A DNA stretch of 64,000 bases from Archegozetes longisetosus (GCA_018873245.2 JAEMBT020000001.1:5150220-5214219), one strand, 5' to 3'; positions 11,187-22,749 are shown, counted from the stretch's first letter. Numbers and translations: made by a program. Notes: generated from the letters alone by a model not told the origin.

Positions 11187-12173
11187 CATCAGTATTTTTG
11201 GCAGCATCAAAATCTGTACCTAACTTACATCATTCTAGACATGAGCAATAAATATGTAACCTGAAGCTCAAAGATACAGTCAGCACGAAAACTAACAGGG
11301 ATAGAAAGCTTTATAAATTTTGAACCACTCATTCAATTTTGATGCGGTTTTTTTAAATGAAGAAAAACTCCCCCGGTTTTATAAAAGTTTGTTGAAATCA
11401 TAAAATCAAAATTGAAGAAAAAATTATAAAGCAAAAATCGAGTACAAAATTAATTTAATGTAAACATAATTTATTGTTGAACTGATGTTCAGAATTTATT
11501 CTTGTTTTGATCTAATGCCTAAAAGAATATTAATAAAATATTCATAATTTACTGTCAATAATTACAAACTTCTCTCATAATTGCCGATCTCTTTCGTCCC
11601 TGTGCCCTCAATTTTATAAATTTTCGAAACTTTAATTCTCTCTCTTTAATAGTGAAATGCATTTCAATTAATAATTAATAATTAAATAAATGTTAATTTC
11701 AATTAATTGAATGACTTGTTTCCAAATTTATTCAAAGATCAAAACAAGAATAAATTCTGAACATCAGTTCAACAATAAATTATGTTTACATTAAATTAAT
11801 TTTGTACTCGATTTTTGCTTTATAATTTTTTCTTCAATTTTGATTTTATGATTTTAACAAACTTTTATAAAACCGGGGGAGTTTTTCTTCATTTAAAAAA
11901 ACCGCATCAAAATTGAATGAGTGATTCAAAAGTTATAAAGCTTTGTACCCCTAAAGTTAGTTTTCGTGCTGACTGTATATGGAAGACATATAATATTGAA
12001 AAATCACCGATAAAGATATATATTCATTATTTAGTTAATTTAAACTAATTAACATTTAAACTTGAAAACTTGATCAATAAATAAATTATAAACGTGTTTA
12101 AGTAACATATTTATTGCTCAAAATTTAGAATGATGTAAATTAGGTACGGATTTTGATACAGCCAAAAATACTG
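11187..12173. repeat. Outer inverted repeat interrupted by a TA-element
   Basis: The sequence 11,187-11,263 (CAGTATTTTTGGC to GCAATAAATATGT) recurs inverted at about 12,096-12,173 with scattered mismatches. Between the arms sits the 699-bp element at 11,277-11,975. The arrangement suggests an older fold-back element whose loop was the target of a later insertion. Confidence 0.6.
11277..11975. mobile_element. TA-flanked MITE with about 235-bp inverted arms
   Basis: It begins CAGTCAGCACGAAAACTAAC at 11,277 and closes with CGTGCTGACTG at 11,975, flanked by TA on each side. The arms 11,277-11,512 and 11,735-11,975 are nearly identical in inverted orientation; both contain CCCCCGGTTTTATAAAAG. The terminus starting CAG and the TA target suggest a pogo/Tc1-superfamily non-autonomous element. 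The 220-bp centre encodes nothing recognisable. Confidence 0.8.
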
Positions 12174-12189
12174 GTGACTATGAGATGCA

Positions 12190-12895
12190 CTGTAGTTTCA
12201 ATTCAATAATTCTACGAAAGATTTCTAATTTATATAACAGTCGTAAAAAGTGCTGTTTAGAAATTTATAATTTATAATCGGTGCCAAAGCTTATTTCGTT
12301 AAATGAGTTATTACTAAACAAAAGTATATCTTAGATAATGTAATTTTTCTAACAGATAAAATGAATTTTCATGATGAATTTATTGACAGATAAACGATGA
12401 TTTCGCTAGACTAATTATAAAAGGAAATTGTTGAAAAAAAACAGAAATAAACTTTGGCACTAATTATAACTTATGTTAATACAAAAGTAATCTCGAGTTA
12501 TGAATACTCCAGTCCTTCGCTATACGAGCGCGTGTATACAGACATCTGATAAGGTTCTGATGTCTTTAAGGGTTTTATAAAGGCGTCTCTAAATATCTGA
12601 TTGACTTATTTTCTTACAAATGAGAAAAACTTTAAATTTCTGATTTTTCAAAAATAATTGAATTCACGAATCGAAAATCTATTAAAATGTTTTTGGACTA
12701 ACAAATTATTAACACTAAATAATCGTTTGTGGCAAAGGTTTTAGCATTAATTAATAGACAAATTATCCAAATGACTTTTTTTGACTCGTGACTTCAAAAT
12801 TTTCAACTATTATTAGTAGTTACTTATTTTATTAATTAATTTCTTATTTCTTTAAACTGCAATTTAAAGAAGTGATTAATCACTCCAACAGTAAA
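12190..12895. other. Intergenic stretch, nothing recognised
   Basis: About 700 bp of AT-rich DNA between two repeats, with no open frame, terminus or RNA gene that I can support. Confidence 0.45.
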
Positions 12896-12904
12896 TCTTG
12901 TAAG

Positions 12905-13281
12905 TAGTGAAGAGCATTGGTCTAGAATCTTGAGCTTCAAGCTCGAGATTCTATAAGCGCAGCTCAGAATAGTTGATCTTTGAGCTACGCTTCTATCAAA
13001 TTTGGCCTGTGCTGAGCTGCTGAACTTACGTTAAAAATTAAAAATAATATATAGTAATCCTTATAATAAATATTTATATCAAGTTATAATGAAGTATAGT
13101 GGGCATTCGATATTTTGATACTCTATAATAGTGCCGTCGTTTCTCCCATTGAAATAATGTTAAGAATGCTGCTTATTTTGAAACATCTACTAAATAAACT
13201 TAGATATATCAAACTTTTATGACAGCTAAAATTGAGTTTCAAGCTTAGCGTAGCCCAGCTCACAGCTTATGCTCTTCACTA
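12905..13281. mobile_element. hAT-type MITE
   Basis: The inverted ends are TAGTGAAGAGCAT at 12,905 and its perfect inverse closing at 13,281. The flanking 8-mers CTTGTAAG (12,897-12,904) and CTAGTAAG (13,282-13,289) match at 7 of 8 positions, fitting the 8-bp target duplication of hAT elements. The interior is rich in AGCTC and GAGCT words and non-coding. Length is 377 bp. Confidence 0.7.
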
Positions 13282-13399
13282 CTAGTAAGTACATTGTTTC
13301 TTATCAATTTAATAAAAAACTTTTATACCTCAGAATTTACTTTCATATCCGCTATGACAGGTTTCAATTCGTTGTGATTGAATGTAACAATTTTTTGAG

Positions 13400-14056
13400 T
13401 ATTCGAAAACATTTAAAGTGAGTCTCTTCATTCATCAAAACATTTCTACCAAGCTCTAAACCGACTTTCTCTAAAAAATACTTGTTAAAAATACTATTCA
13501 TTCAACATTAATTTGATAATTTTATAAATTTTTACAATTAAGGTAACTTAAATTAGAAAATATAAAAATTTCTCCCTAATGTTCTTAAAATATTAGTTTC
13601 AATACAAATATTTAATATAATTTGGCAATAAGTTATTACTGAAGAAAAAATTGAGAGATTTTTCAAAATTATTTCACATAACTGATTAGCACTAACTCCA
13701 AACCACGTCCCAAACAGACCTCCGATGTAACAAAAGTATTCATTGAATGTCATAACAGGCGCTTCTTTGTTTATAATGAATGGTTTAGTTTCGTCCCAAT
13801 TCAAAGAGGAGGATTTTATATAATGTTCATTAAATAGTCTTATTTATCTCCCATTTAGACAAATACTAAGGCTTTGAAATTCATAATCCAACTGTTTGAT
13901 AGTATGACTTGAAAAAATACGAACGAAACTTGAAAGAATACTTTAATTCAAAATGATATATCTAATACACTTTCGAATACTGTATGAATTTGATAGTGAA
14001 TTGAATGGTGTTCGATCACTATTATAATAGCTAAATCTCAATTTATGTAGATAGTA
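13400..14056 (-). pseudogene. Degenerate tandem copy of the 3' end of the DEG/ENaC gene
   Basis: This block repeats, in the same orientation, the sequence from about 14,057 to 14,800, covering the last third of the third channel module plus about 150 bp of 3' flank. The part 13,553-13,804 still reads as an open frame whose protein (NWDETKPFIINKE, then EYFCYIGGLFGTWFGVSANQ) is about three quarters identical to the end of the intact gene, including the second membrane segment and the GVS pore motif. Upstream of 13,804 the frame is lost, although cysteine-region DNA is still recognisable to about 14,050. It has no start and no first membrane segment. It is most likely debris of unequal exchange. 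Confidence 0.8.
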
Positions 14057-14207
14057 TTTGAGTACTCTAAAACACGTGAAATGAGACGTTTCATTCGGCA
14101 TAATTTTTTATCAATGTCTATGCCAACTCTCATTTAGACAATTTTCAAAAAAATTATGCATTAATTTAATAATTTTATCACATTTTACATTTAAAGTAAT
14201 TAATAGT

Positions 14208-17200
14208 TTAGAGATTATAAAATGTTCTCTTCAATGATCTTAAAATATTGATATTTTCAACACAAGCATTTAACAGAATCCGGGCACAAGTCAGTATTGA
14301 AGAAAATATTGAGAGGTTTTTCAAAATGATTTCATATAAGTGATTAGCGCTGACTCCAAACCACATCCCAAACAGACCTCCGATGTAACAAAAATATTCA
14401 TTAAATGTCATAACAGGCGTCTCTTTGTTTATTATGAATGGTTTACTTTCGTCCCAATTTAAAGTGAGTTTCAAGTACTTATGAATTGATCGATATATCT
14501 TTTTTTTGACAAATATATATTCATCATTAATACAATCGATTGGGCACACTTTAGTACAAAATGGTGTATAACGTTCATCAAATAGTTTAATTTGGGTCAC
14601 ATTGAGACAAATGTCAAGATTTTGAAATCCATAATCCAATTGTTCGATAGTATCTCTTAATGGAAAACACGAACAATTCATCCTTAACTCACAATAATAT
14701 CTAACACATTGTCGAATACAGTGTTGATTTGATAGTGAATTAAATGGAGTTTGATCACCATTATAATTACTGCATCTTGATTTATATGGATATTCCAAGA
14801 ATATGAATGACTCTTTCGCAACAGTAAATTCACCATTCATGACTAATGAAACCCTTTCAAAATTTTTGAAATTCCTTTTTATCTGAAAAAACACATAATG
14901 CGATGGATTAGTAGAATTTATAGTAACGCGTAGAAAATTCCTTTGATTAAAATTAGTGAATGGCAGTTCTTCATACTCTTTAGATGCAATATTTATTAGA
15001 TCGCGAGAATAATAATCTAAAATAATAAGTACATATCCAATATGTTGAAGTTTTTCAATAATACTTCCACTAATGCTTCTATGCTTGACTCGGATCAAAT
15101 CATATACCTCATTATATCTTAAATTATTTGTTGAAACTGATAAACTTGTAATTGGTTTTAAATGATTGTCGCAATCTACATAATCACTTTTATATGTATA
15201 TTCACATTTTAAAATATTCGAATATTTAAACTCATAGTAGAGCCTGTGGAAAATACTTTCATTGACATTATGTAATTTTCCCATTTTATAGTTTTTAAAT
15301 TTTTGAATTCTTCCAATTTTAGATAGAAAAGCAATAGGAGGTATTGGTGCTTGATCGAAATACTGATCCATTATTTCCATTTCGATAACAGACCCGAAAT
15401 TCAGAAAATTAAAAGTCACTCTCATTGATTGAGTTATAAAAACAAGTGTAGAAATTAAGTAAAAGATCTCCTAAATTGTTAAGAAAGTCAATTTTAGAAT
15501 TGATGAACATGACAAAAACAATCGAAAATTACCTTCACTTTCATATTTCTAATTTTTTTCACAAACCCTTTTAAAAATCCTAAATATTTGTCCAATCTTC
15601 TCATAATATTTTTTCGAATATAAAACTTATTGATTGATCTGATTATCATATTTTTCAAATCACTTAATGAGATCCCATGCCATAAACCCAATAGTCCACC
15701 AAAACTGACCAAATATTGTATGAAATTTAGTTGAGGACTGTAGACAAATTCAATATATTGACTACTAACCGCTTTCATTTGAGAATGTATTGCACTTTTT
15801 ACTATCCAACTAACATAAATATCTTCATTACAAGACTGACTACATATACGATAAAACTTTTCGAAATCGATGTTGAGGGTCAAATTCTCACAGAATCTAT
15901 ATTCAAGTCCAGTATAATTATAGTTATCAATAACATAAGTGAAAAACTCATGGTTTTTCGGTAAACAATTATTCTTTAGAAATATTTTCAGCATTAATTC
16001 ATTAAAACATTGTGCTTGAGATTTAATTATTCCGTTATAATATTTACAGTCCGTTTCATAAGGTGGAGGTAATCGTCTAAATGAAACCTTTTCATAGAAA
16101 ATAGAAAATGCACTATCAACTACCGCCACTGAAGATATTTTACTAAATGGGAATGACGGCAATTGATTTCCATCATGTATGAACAAAGATCCTTTGTTAT
16201 TACAAAGATTTATTTCTCCTATTCCAGATACTTTCAGCGAACTATTGAGTTTCTGACTTAATCGACTCAAAAAAGTGAAGCATCTATTATCCTTAAAATG
16301 ACTAGTTATCATATTAATCACATCACTGCAGTTATACTTTTTTCCATCAGAAATTACATAACAATCTATAGGCGTATATTTTGAGTCAATAACATTCAAG
16401 TAATCTGAAACATGTGTTTGGTTATCCAATAATTCAATGTATTGATCATGAATTATGCTACAGTATTCAGCTTTTAAACTATAAAACACGCAGTTCTTGT
16501 ATAGTTTATTATAATTTTCGCTTCCATTATATAATCTTAAAATAATGCTATGACTATCTTTTTCAAAAATTTTATGACTGCAAAAAGAAATAGCTGGAAA
16601 AGAGTCCATACTTCCATCAATTATATAGTATTTCATTTCAATTTGAACTTTGGTATTGTATTCGAGATACTCTAATGTCAGTCTAATTGATTGGTAGATG
16701 AAACAGATTATGCAAATCAGTTTGAATAGAAGTTTCAAATTGATTTTATGGAATTTCACAAACAAGGACGAAATATAACTTTTTATGATAACTAAATATA
16801 GAACACAGTCATTATGAAATAAAATTATTAAAATTCTGTTCACGACTAACAAGGAAGTCAACTTATGAGAAATGTAAATAAATATAAAAATAATATGTTT
16901 GGCGAGTTTATGCAAATCGATAATTGCTACCCCAAACCAAATTGAAATTATTGAACCAAAATTTGATGCATAATTTATCAATGAAATTTTTTCTCGTAAT
17001 TTATATGTGAAAACTGGAGAGTTATCGGATTGTATTCTTATCTTTATTCCTGTAGATTTTTCATTCAGAATCTCGAATGTGTTACTGTTTATATATTCAA
17101 TTTTACAGTTCGGACGACACTTTCGAGAACAAATCATTGATATTCTCTGATGAGATGGAATTTCATGTGAACTTCCAGTACAAAGTTTAGTATTCATTGT

Positions 17201-18115
17201 TATATTATTCAACACTACGTCGATTCCAAAGTTATTGATGGGATGGATGCATTTATTGATTTGTAGTTGTTTATCCAAAATACAAAAATTCATGCAATCT
17301 TCAAATGAGTAAATTTCATTTATTTGGGAATCATATCTTTCTTCAATACAATCCGTTTGATGAGGCCATTCAAGTCTCTCAACAACACTTTTAGAAAACT
17401 TAGAAACATGAATTCTATTTAACGCCAGGTAATGAATATTCAAAGGGTGAAAATATGATGTACGGAACACAGAACTAGAAGAGTGGATGCTTATATAAAT
17501 CATATCATCATACCCACTCGAACAGTTCAAGTATTCTTCAAAATTTTCACGCGCTATTTCGAATCTTACCGAACTTGATTTATCCATTTCATACGAGTCT
17601 AATTTTTTAACATTTCGTTGATTTATATTGAAAAATGTGAAACACTTCTCATATCGACGATCTCTACTCATGAATTCCGAAACTTTTCCAATCAGTTCAC
17701 AATTATTGTAATACTTGATGTTATTATTAAATCTCAAATTCGCAGAACAATCCATAATTGAGGTCAAATTTATCGTTTTCTCAAATAATTGATAGAAATA
17801 AGTATCACTTTGAAAACTTTCAATATTCTTCAATTCAATTTTAGCATCTTTTATTTCAAAATTTTCCGACAAGTTTTCAATAGATCTGAAATCTCTTCTA
17901 AGCCAAAAATCAGTTCGTTCTAAGCAAAAGGTAATAGAGGGCAAGTTAATTGTATTAGAAATATTTATATCAAGCTTGACTTCAACCGGAAAGTTCAAGA
18001 AGTCATTCGTTATTTCAACGAATTGATAGATCACAATTAAGAGGAAACATAATTTGGTAATAAATTTGAACGAAGAGATTACATAAATCTTTGATTTGTT
18101 TCTAATATTTTTCAT
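14208..18115 (-). CDS. Three DEG/ENaC channel subunits fused head to tail in one predicted protein
   Basis: Exons are 15,533-18,115 and 14,208-15,470, joined in phase 0 to give 1,281 aa. DEG/ENaC proteins form trimeric cation channels at the cell surface. Exon 1 alone is an unbroken frame holding two full modules. Module 1 (about 1-450) has TM1 17-37, LPSITFC 58-64, LEWPHQTDC 248-256, a cysteine cluster, and TM2 with GVA 395-397. Module 2 (about 451-861) has TM1 463-483, FPAISFC 506-512, LPPPYETDC 682-690, and TM2 with GIS 814-816. Exon 2 adds module 3 (862-1,281): TM1, IPPIAFL, LEYPYKSRC, and TM2 with GVS 1,233-1,235. I start at the ATG at 18,115; a stop lies in frame just upstream. The cytoplasmic N-terminus is very short and shows no HG gating motif. 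A hydrophobic linker (about 427-452) could be an extra membrane segment. Separate genes are less likely, because module 3 alone has no ATG before its TM1. Confidence 0.87.
15471..15532 (-). other. 62-nt phase-0 intron at the module 2/3 boundary
   Basis: The donor is AAG|GTAATT after codons for NMKVK and the acceptor is ACAATTTAG|GAG before EIFYLISTLV. Without splicing, the upstream frame runs only to a stop at 15,494, and the downstream frame would start inside its membrane segment. The spliced junction FVKKIRNMKVK-EIFYLIS closely resembles both the N-terminus of module 1 (KNIRNKSKIYVIS) and the intronless module 1/2 junction (FVKFHKINLK-LLFKLIC). Confidence 0.8.
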
Positions 18116-18539
18116 ATTGATCAAAGCTTAAAGTTTGTGTTTCATAAACTACTACTGTGTAGAAAATAAGACACCATTAATCTCACATATAGATAAAACT
18201 TTCAGTTTGATATTCAATATGAAAATGATTTTCTTGTTATATTATAAAGCTTTTCATTCATCTCAAGCTCTTTACACAAATCAATTGAATACACAATATT
18301 TTGTTTAATAAATCTCTTTAAAACAAATAACACGTTAAAATGTTTTTTGCATGTGAAAGTTATTAATTCAAGAAATGATGTTTGTTCAAATAGCATTATT
18401 TTAATTATGTTCGTATTAAAATGAGGGCAAAAGCACTTACTTAATCAAATGAAACTGTTCTTTAGAAAATCATTAAATTTATAGATATTCTGTAATTTTG
18501 ATAAAATCTATCATGTAAATAAGAATAATAACTAGTAAG

Positions 18540-18760
18540 TTTTCTGGAGAAAAGCGAATTTAATTATAAGTTTGAACGAAGAAATTTAAAGGTCGTCAGT
18601 TCATTCCTCATATTAATATGTTGCATATTTATCAAAAATTGAGTTTTATGTTCATAACTACTATTGTATTAAGTACAAGAGTATCTTCAATATTTTATAT
18701 ACTATTAAAATTTTAATCAATACGAAAGTGATTATCTTAAAAGTATGAAAGTCAGGTTGC
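18540..18760 (-). pseudogene. Truncated copy of the 5' end of the DEG/ENaC gene
   Basis: The block resembles 18,060-18,240, which covers the first codons and the upstream region of the intact gene. Shared landmarks are GTTTGAACGAAGA, TTTTCATATT-like sequence at the start codon, and TTCATAAACTACTA. The copied frame (ATG, then TTTAAATTTCTTCG) stops after some 15 codons. It is the mirror of the 3'-end duplicate at 13,400-14,056, on the other side of the gene. Confidence 0.6.
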
Positions 18761-19523
18761 ATTCATGAAACTTCTTAAAATAAATTAAATATTAAACTCT
18801 GTTTAATATAATCATTCAGTTAAATATTACAGAACAAAATGAAAAACTGTTATTGTTTGTTTCTAACATTCATTGTATCAATAAGTTAAAAATTGTTTGC
18901 ATTTGATACTTATGATTCAAAAATATTTGTTCGATTAAATTTACTTTACCTGTGTTTTCAAATGAATTGAAGTAAAAGCAATTTATTTATTCAAAGAAAT
19001 ATTTTGAAAATCAACAAATAAGTTGACTCACAGCACAAATGATAAAATTGATTGTGGAAAATAAGTGTAACTAAAACAATTTCTTTCAGTATTTCGAAAG
19101 TAGAAATTACTTCTTCAGAATATTTTCAGCTATGAAATAAATAATACTCAATTCAAATAAATTAAAATTTAAGTTTCAAACCCTTCAACCTCTATCAATC
19201 TGACAAATACATGAACATATAGAATATATAGAGTTATTCACCAGATATTTATTTCCTAATCTAGTTATACAATATATTTCTTCATTCAACATTAAAGCAT
19301 AAAATCTTTTGAAAATTGAGATTAAATCAATAATAAAAATATTCTTCGAGACTCAAGAAATCATACCATACTCTATATCAAATTTATAATATTCAAGAGT
19401 ATTTGTTTAAATATATAATATTATTATACATCAGACCTGGTCGAACCGCGGTCCGCAAGCCACGACTGGCTCGCGAAGGTCGCCCGCGAAAGATTTTACA
19501 ATTATATTATAGTTAGATCTTAA

Positions 19524-19999
19524 CCCTTCGTCACAACTGTGGGGTAAAATGTTCTCAAGTTCGACTTTAAAAATCTCGCAAAAATCAACAAAATATCGTT
19601 ATTTCTTGAGAATTTAGGTATTCCTCAGTCATATATCTGGCTTTTAATGACAAAAAATCTGATTAATTTAGACTTATAACTTTATTTTTAAAAATTTTTT
19701 TCTGGCAACATGTTTGGCTGAGGACAGAAATTTCCTCTAGCATCGCAGTGCTTTGTGTTTACTACATGTGTCGCAGTGCTGTAATGTCGCTACTAGCATT
19801 TTGAACCACTGATGACGCTGTAGCAGATAATAACTAAAAATTAATTAATTAATAAATTTAAACTTCGAAAACAAAGGCTAACCTTGATTTTCAAAGCATT
19901 CAGACTAACCTAGAACAGATATAAAGGGTGGAAAACGTGGGGTAACATTTTACCCCACAGTTAATTTTACGTTTTCGGAAGTTAAGTTGTGACGAAGGG
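19524..19999. mobile_element. piggyBac-like MITE flanked by TTAA
   Basis: The inverted ends CCCTTCGTCACAACT are perfect over 15 bp at 19,524 and 19,999, with TTAA at 19,520-19,523 and 20,000-20,003. TTAA duplication with a CCC terminus is the piggyBac signature. Just inside, TGTGGGGTAAAATGTT on the left recurs inverted on the right. The 476-bp element has no coding capacity. It lies inside the hAT relic and so is younger. Confidence 0.82.
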
Positions 20000-20163
20000 T
20001 TAATAGGCGTTCAATAAAGCTATTAAAATGTTCATGAAATATTTCAAATTTTATATGCTTTTAACTGCTATACTATTCCTTGCTTTGAAACTATAAACTC
20101 AAACTATGGAAACATCAACTAAATAATGTAAATTGGGCTCATTTTAAGACTTGTACGCAAGTT

Positions 20164-20700
20164 ATGCGAGAATTTAAAGGGTTTGATGTAGATGCATGTC
20201 TGAAGCTAATTCAAGATTCAATGATTGAATCTGAAGAATTTGAAGAAAGACTTATTGATTTTCATAATCATAAATTTCAATCTGAGCTTTATTCTGATTC
20301 ATTTAATGTCAATATATACGAATCATCTGGAGATTTAAAGATGGAATTATCGAAATTCAATCTAATGATACTCTTAAAGTGAAATTTTCGGAAATGAGTT
20401 CAAAAGACTACTATCAATATTTGTAAAATTCCTTTCCTAATAGCTTTTTAATGATTAAAAATAATGCATTACAAGTTGTAAGTATATTTATAAGTACTTA
20501 TCTTTGTGAACAACTTTTCTTTTTCCTTAAATTTAATAAACCTTAATAAAGAAGCACTATAACTGACCAGCATTTGAATGATTGCACGAAAAAAAGTTTA
20601 GCTAAAATTTTAAGTCCCAACATAAATAAAATTGTATCTGAAATACAATGTAACCTATCGAACAGTAGTGATAAATAAAAGCTATCTTAAAAGTTAAGTT
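20164..20700 (+). pseudogene. hAT transposase C-terminal fragment
   Basis: The plus strand from 20,164 reads MREFKGFDVDACLKLIQDSM, then EEFEERLIDFHNHKF and ELYSDSFNVNIYE. I recognise this as the region before the dimerisation domain in hAT transposases of the GTF2I-repeat/ZBED type. After a stop at 20,382 the similarity continues in other frames: a NALQVVSIF block, then TYLCEQLFF, which is the hATC signature, then an HLND-C-like segment. Several breaks make it non-functional. Confidence 0.65.
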
Positions 20701-20772
20701 TGGCTCTCAGCTCAGATCATTTTTCCAACTTGGCTCTTCAGCCAAAAAAGCGTGGCCAGACCTGTTATATAT

Positions 20773-22679
20773 TATTAGGTGACTAACAGTCATGTTGAAA
20801 ATATCACTATTATCATCACTACAAATTAAAAACCTTTTATTTCAAGAACAAATGATAGCAATTGGTGTGAATTATGATAATAGCAAACTATCAATTTCAA
20901 ATAAAATGAAACCAATTCTGAATTTTGACTAATATTTTACCATGTCAGAGAGCCATTTGGAATGTAATTCGAAGTCGAGGTTAACAAATTGTAAAGTCAG
21001 TTCATAAACTATTGTTTAAACTAAGTATTTTCGTGTACCAAAAGTTTAGGGGTCACTAGCATATTTAAATTGCATTTGCACACATTAAAACTTTTTGGGC
21101 TAATTATAGAATTTAAATAATATCAATAATACAGTTACATAATAGATTTCATGTGTTTGTTTAGTGTTTTAACTTAAAAACTTAATAAAATTGAACTTTT
21201 ATGTAATGCTCTTTTAGATCCTTTCTTGTTTATTCAATGGCTAATAACAAACAGTAATTTAACTTAGCTTTTCATACTTTAAAAGTTTATGAAATCTATC
21301 CCTTATGCAGCCGCTGATTTACTGGCTTAACTTCATTTTGAAGCGCTCAAATAGAAAAATGCTTCTTGAATCAACAGTACAGAGATATTGGTGAGAAATC
21401 AGCAAATTTTTGATCGATTGAGAATCTATTACCAAAATCGTTTAATAATACTCTCATACTCAGAGAAGATCCTCACAAAATTCAATTGTTTATAACTCTT
21501 TTATTAATGAGTGAAAACAAAATATACTCCACATAGAATTAACGTAATAATAGATCATTTTAGTTCACTTAAGTGTTAATGGTAGCCCGTGGCCCATAGC
21601 AATGAGTGTTCTAGTTTAATTAAGTGATAACAGGCTTAGCAAATGGCTTTTGGTAATTTCTTGATCTGTCCTTTAATGTCTCTTGACTATCGTTCAACTG
21701 ACCTGGCTTTGAGAGATAGACGTACAAAGTATGTATCACTACCTCAATCATTTGAACCATCGATTGTCAAACTTTGTCGTTTTCAATGATGTGTTGTTAG
21801 AGGCTTTAGTGTATCCTTTCTTAACTCGTTTAAACGCTTTCTTTGCTTTAGTTTTTTGATTTCATTATTTCTTAGAGCAGCTTTTCTTTTCAACATTTTA
21901 TTGTTAACTAAATAACTTTAGCAGTTCTGTCTCAGAAATTTAGTTCTTATCCCAATTCTACATAACTTTTACAAATTGTGCTTACATCTTGTTCAACATA
22001 TTCCTTCACTTCTCTATTTGGTTTGTTAGGCTCTCGGTCACTGCTGAGTTTTCTTTCGAGTTGTTTGTTACTTTCTGCCCAAATTATTACATAGTACATG
22101 GTTACTATGCTCACTGTCTTTAAAAATGACAATATTTGGTTTTCTTTGTCTATATTTTGTTTATAGAAATATGCGATCAGCATTCCTTTAGTTTTGTTTT
22201 AACGTTTGCATATTTAATAAACGTATTTCGTGAAAATGATGCCGACTTCTAAAAACTACAATAACTGTTTAATTAGTTTGTGCACTCCGATTTTTTGGAA
22301 GACAATCTATTACATGTAGACTTATTTTGTATGTAGTATATTAAATAGCATAATTCAAATTATTTAAATTTTTGGAAATTTCTTGACTCATTCGTCTTGC
22401 ATTATGATAATATAACGTCTTCGGGTTTCTATCACAAATAAGTTATTTCATTCGTGAAAAGCATACCTTATTCATATATTATAAAATAATAAATGTCACC
22501 GGTAATAATGACTTTTACTATCGCAAAATTCTATCAATTTGGAAACTGGTCACAAGCGATAATACAGCCTAAGAGTAGATATCGTGCTGTCAATTATAGT
22601 AAATTAACTAATCTTGTCAATACTAGTTTGAATCAGTTCTTTGAAGAATACTTATGAAACTGAGAAATATCCGAGAATT
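20773..22679. other. Intergenic stretch downstream of the minus-strand MH2 gene
   Basis: About 1.9 kb with no supported gene. A 78-codon minus-strand frame at 21,947-22,183 has a hydrophobic start and a charged end (WAESNKQLERKLSSDREPNK). It has no recognised relatives and no clear splice partners, so I do not call it a gene. Confidence 0.4.
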
Positions 22680-22685
22680 TTTATT
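22680..22685 (-). other. Candidate polyadenylation signal of the minus-strand MH2 gene
   Basis: AATAAA on the minus strand about 65 nt past the stop codon of the MH2 gene. It is the first canonical hexamer downstream. Confidence 0.5.
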
Positions 22686-22749
22686 ATAAATATCAAAATT
22701 AAAAATTTTATCTGTGGTTTTTTCACATGAAAAATAAAATTAAATCAAA

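Larger units (their letters stand above)
19432..20764 (+). mobile_element. hAT transposon relic
   Basis: The ends are CAGACCTGGTCGAACC at 19,432 and the inverse of CAGGTCTGGCCACG closing at 20,764. The 8-mers TTATACAT (19,424-19,431) and TTATATAT (20,765-20,772) look like an aged 8-bp target duplication. The interior keeps the 3' part of a hAT transposase of the GTF2I-repeat/ZBED-like group and a later piggyBac-like insertion. With only 1.3 kb left, most of the transposase is gone. Confidence 0.75.

Noticed and set aside
14208-15425. Module 3 as a separate channel gene starting at the ATG at 15,425
   Set aside because: That ATG lies within the first membrane segment. An in-phase acceptor upstream restores the full segment and joins it to module 2.
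15731-15964. Plus-strand open frame opposite the DEG/ENaC gene
   Set aside because: It is antisense to a conserved coding exon and shows no domain; it is a shadow frame.
18214-18396. 60-codon minus-strand frame upstream of the channel gene
   Set aside because: No membrane segment or family similarity, and the channel gene has its own ATG with a stop upstream.
21947-22183. 78-codon minus-strand frame
   Set aside because: No relatives recognised, no clear splice sites; compatible with chance.
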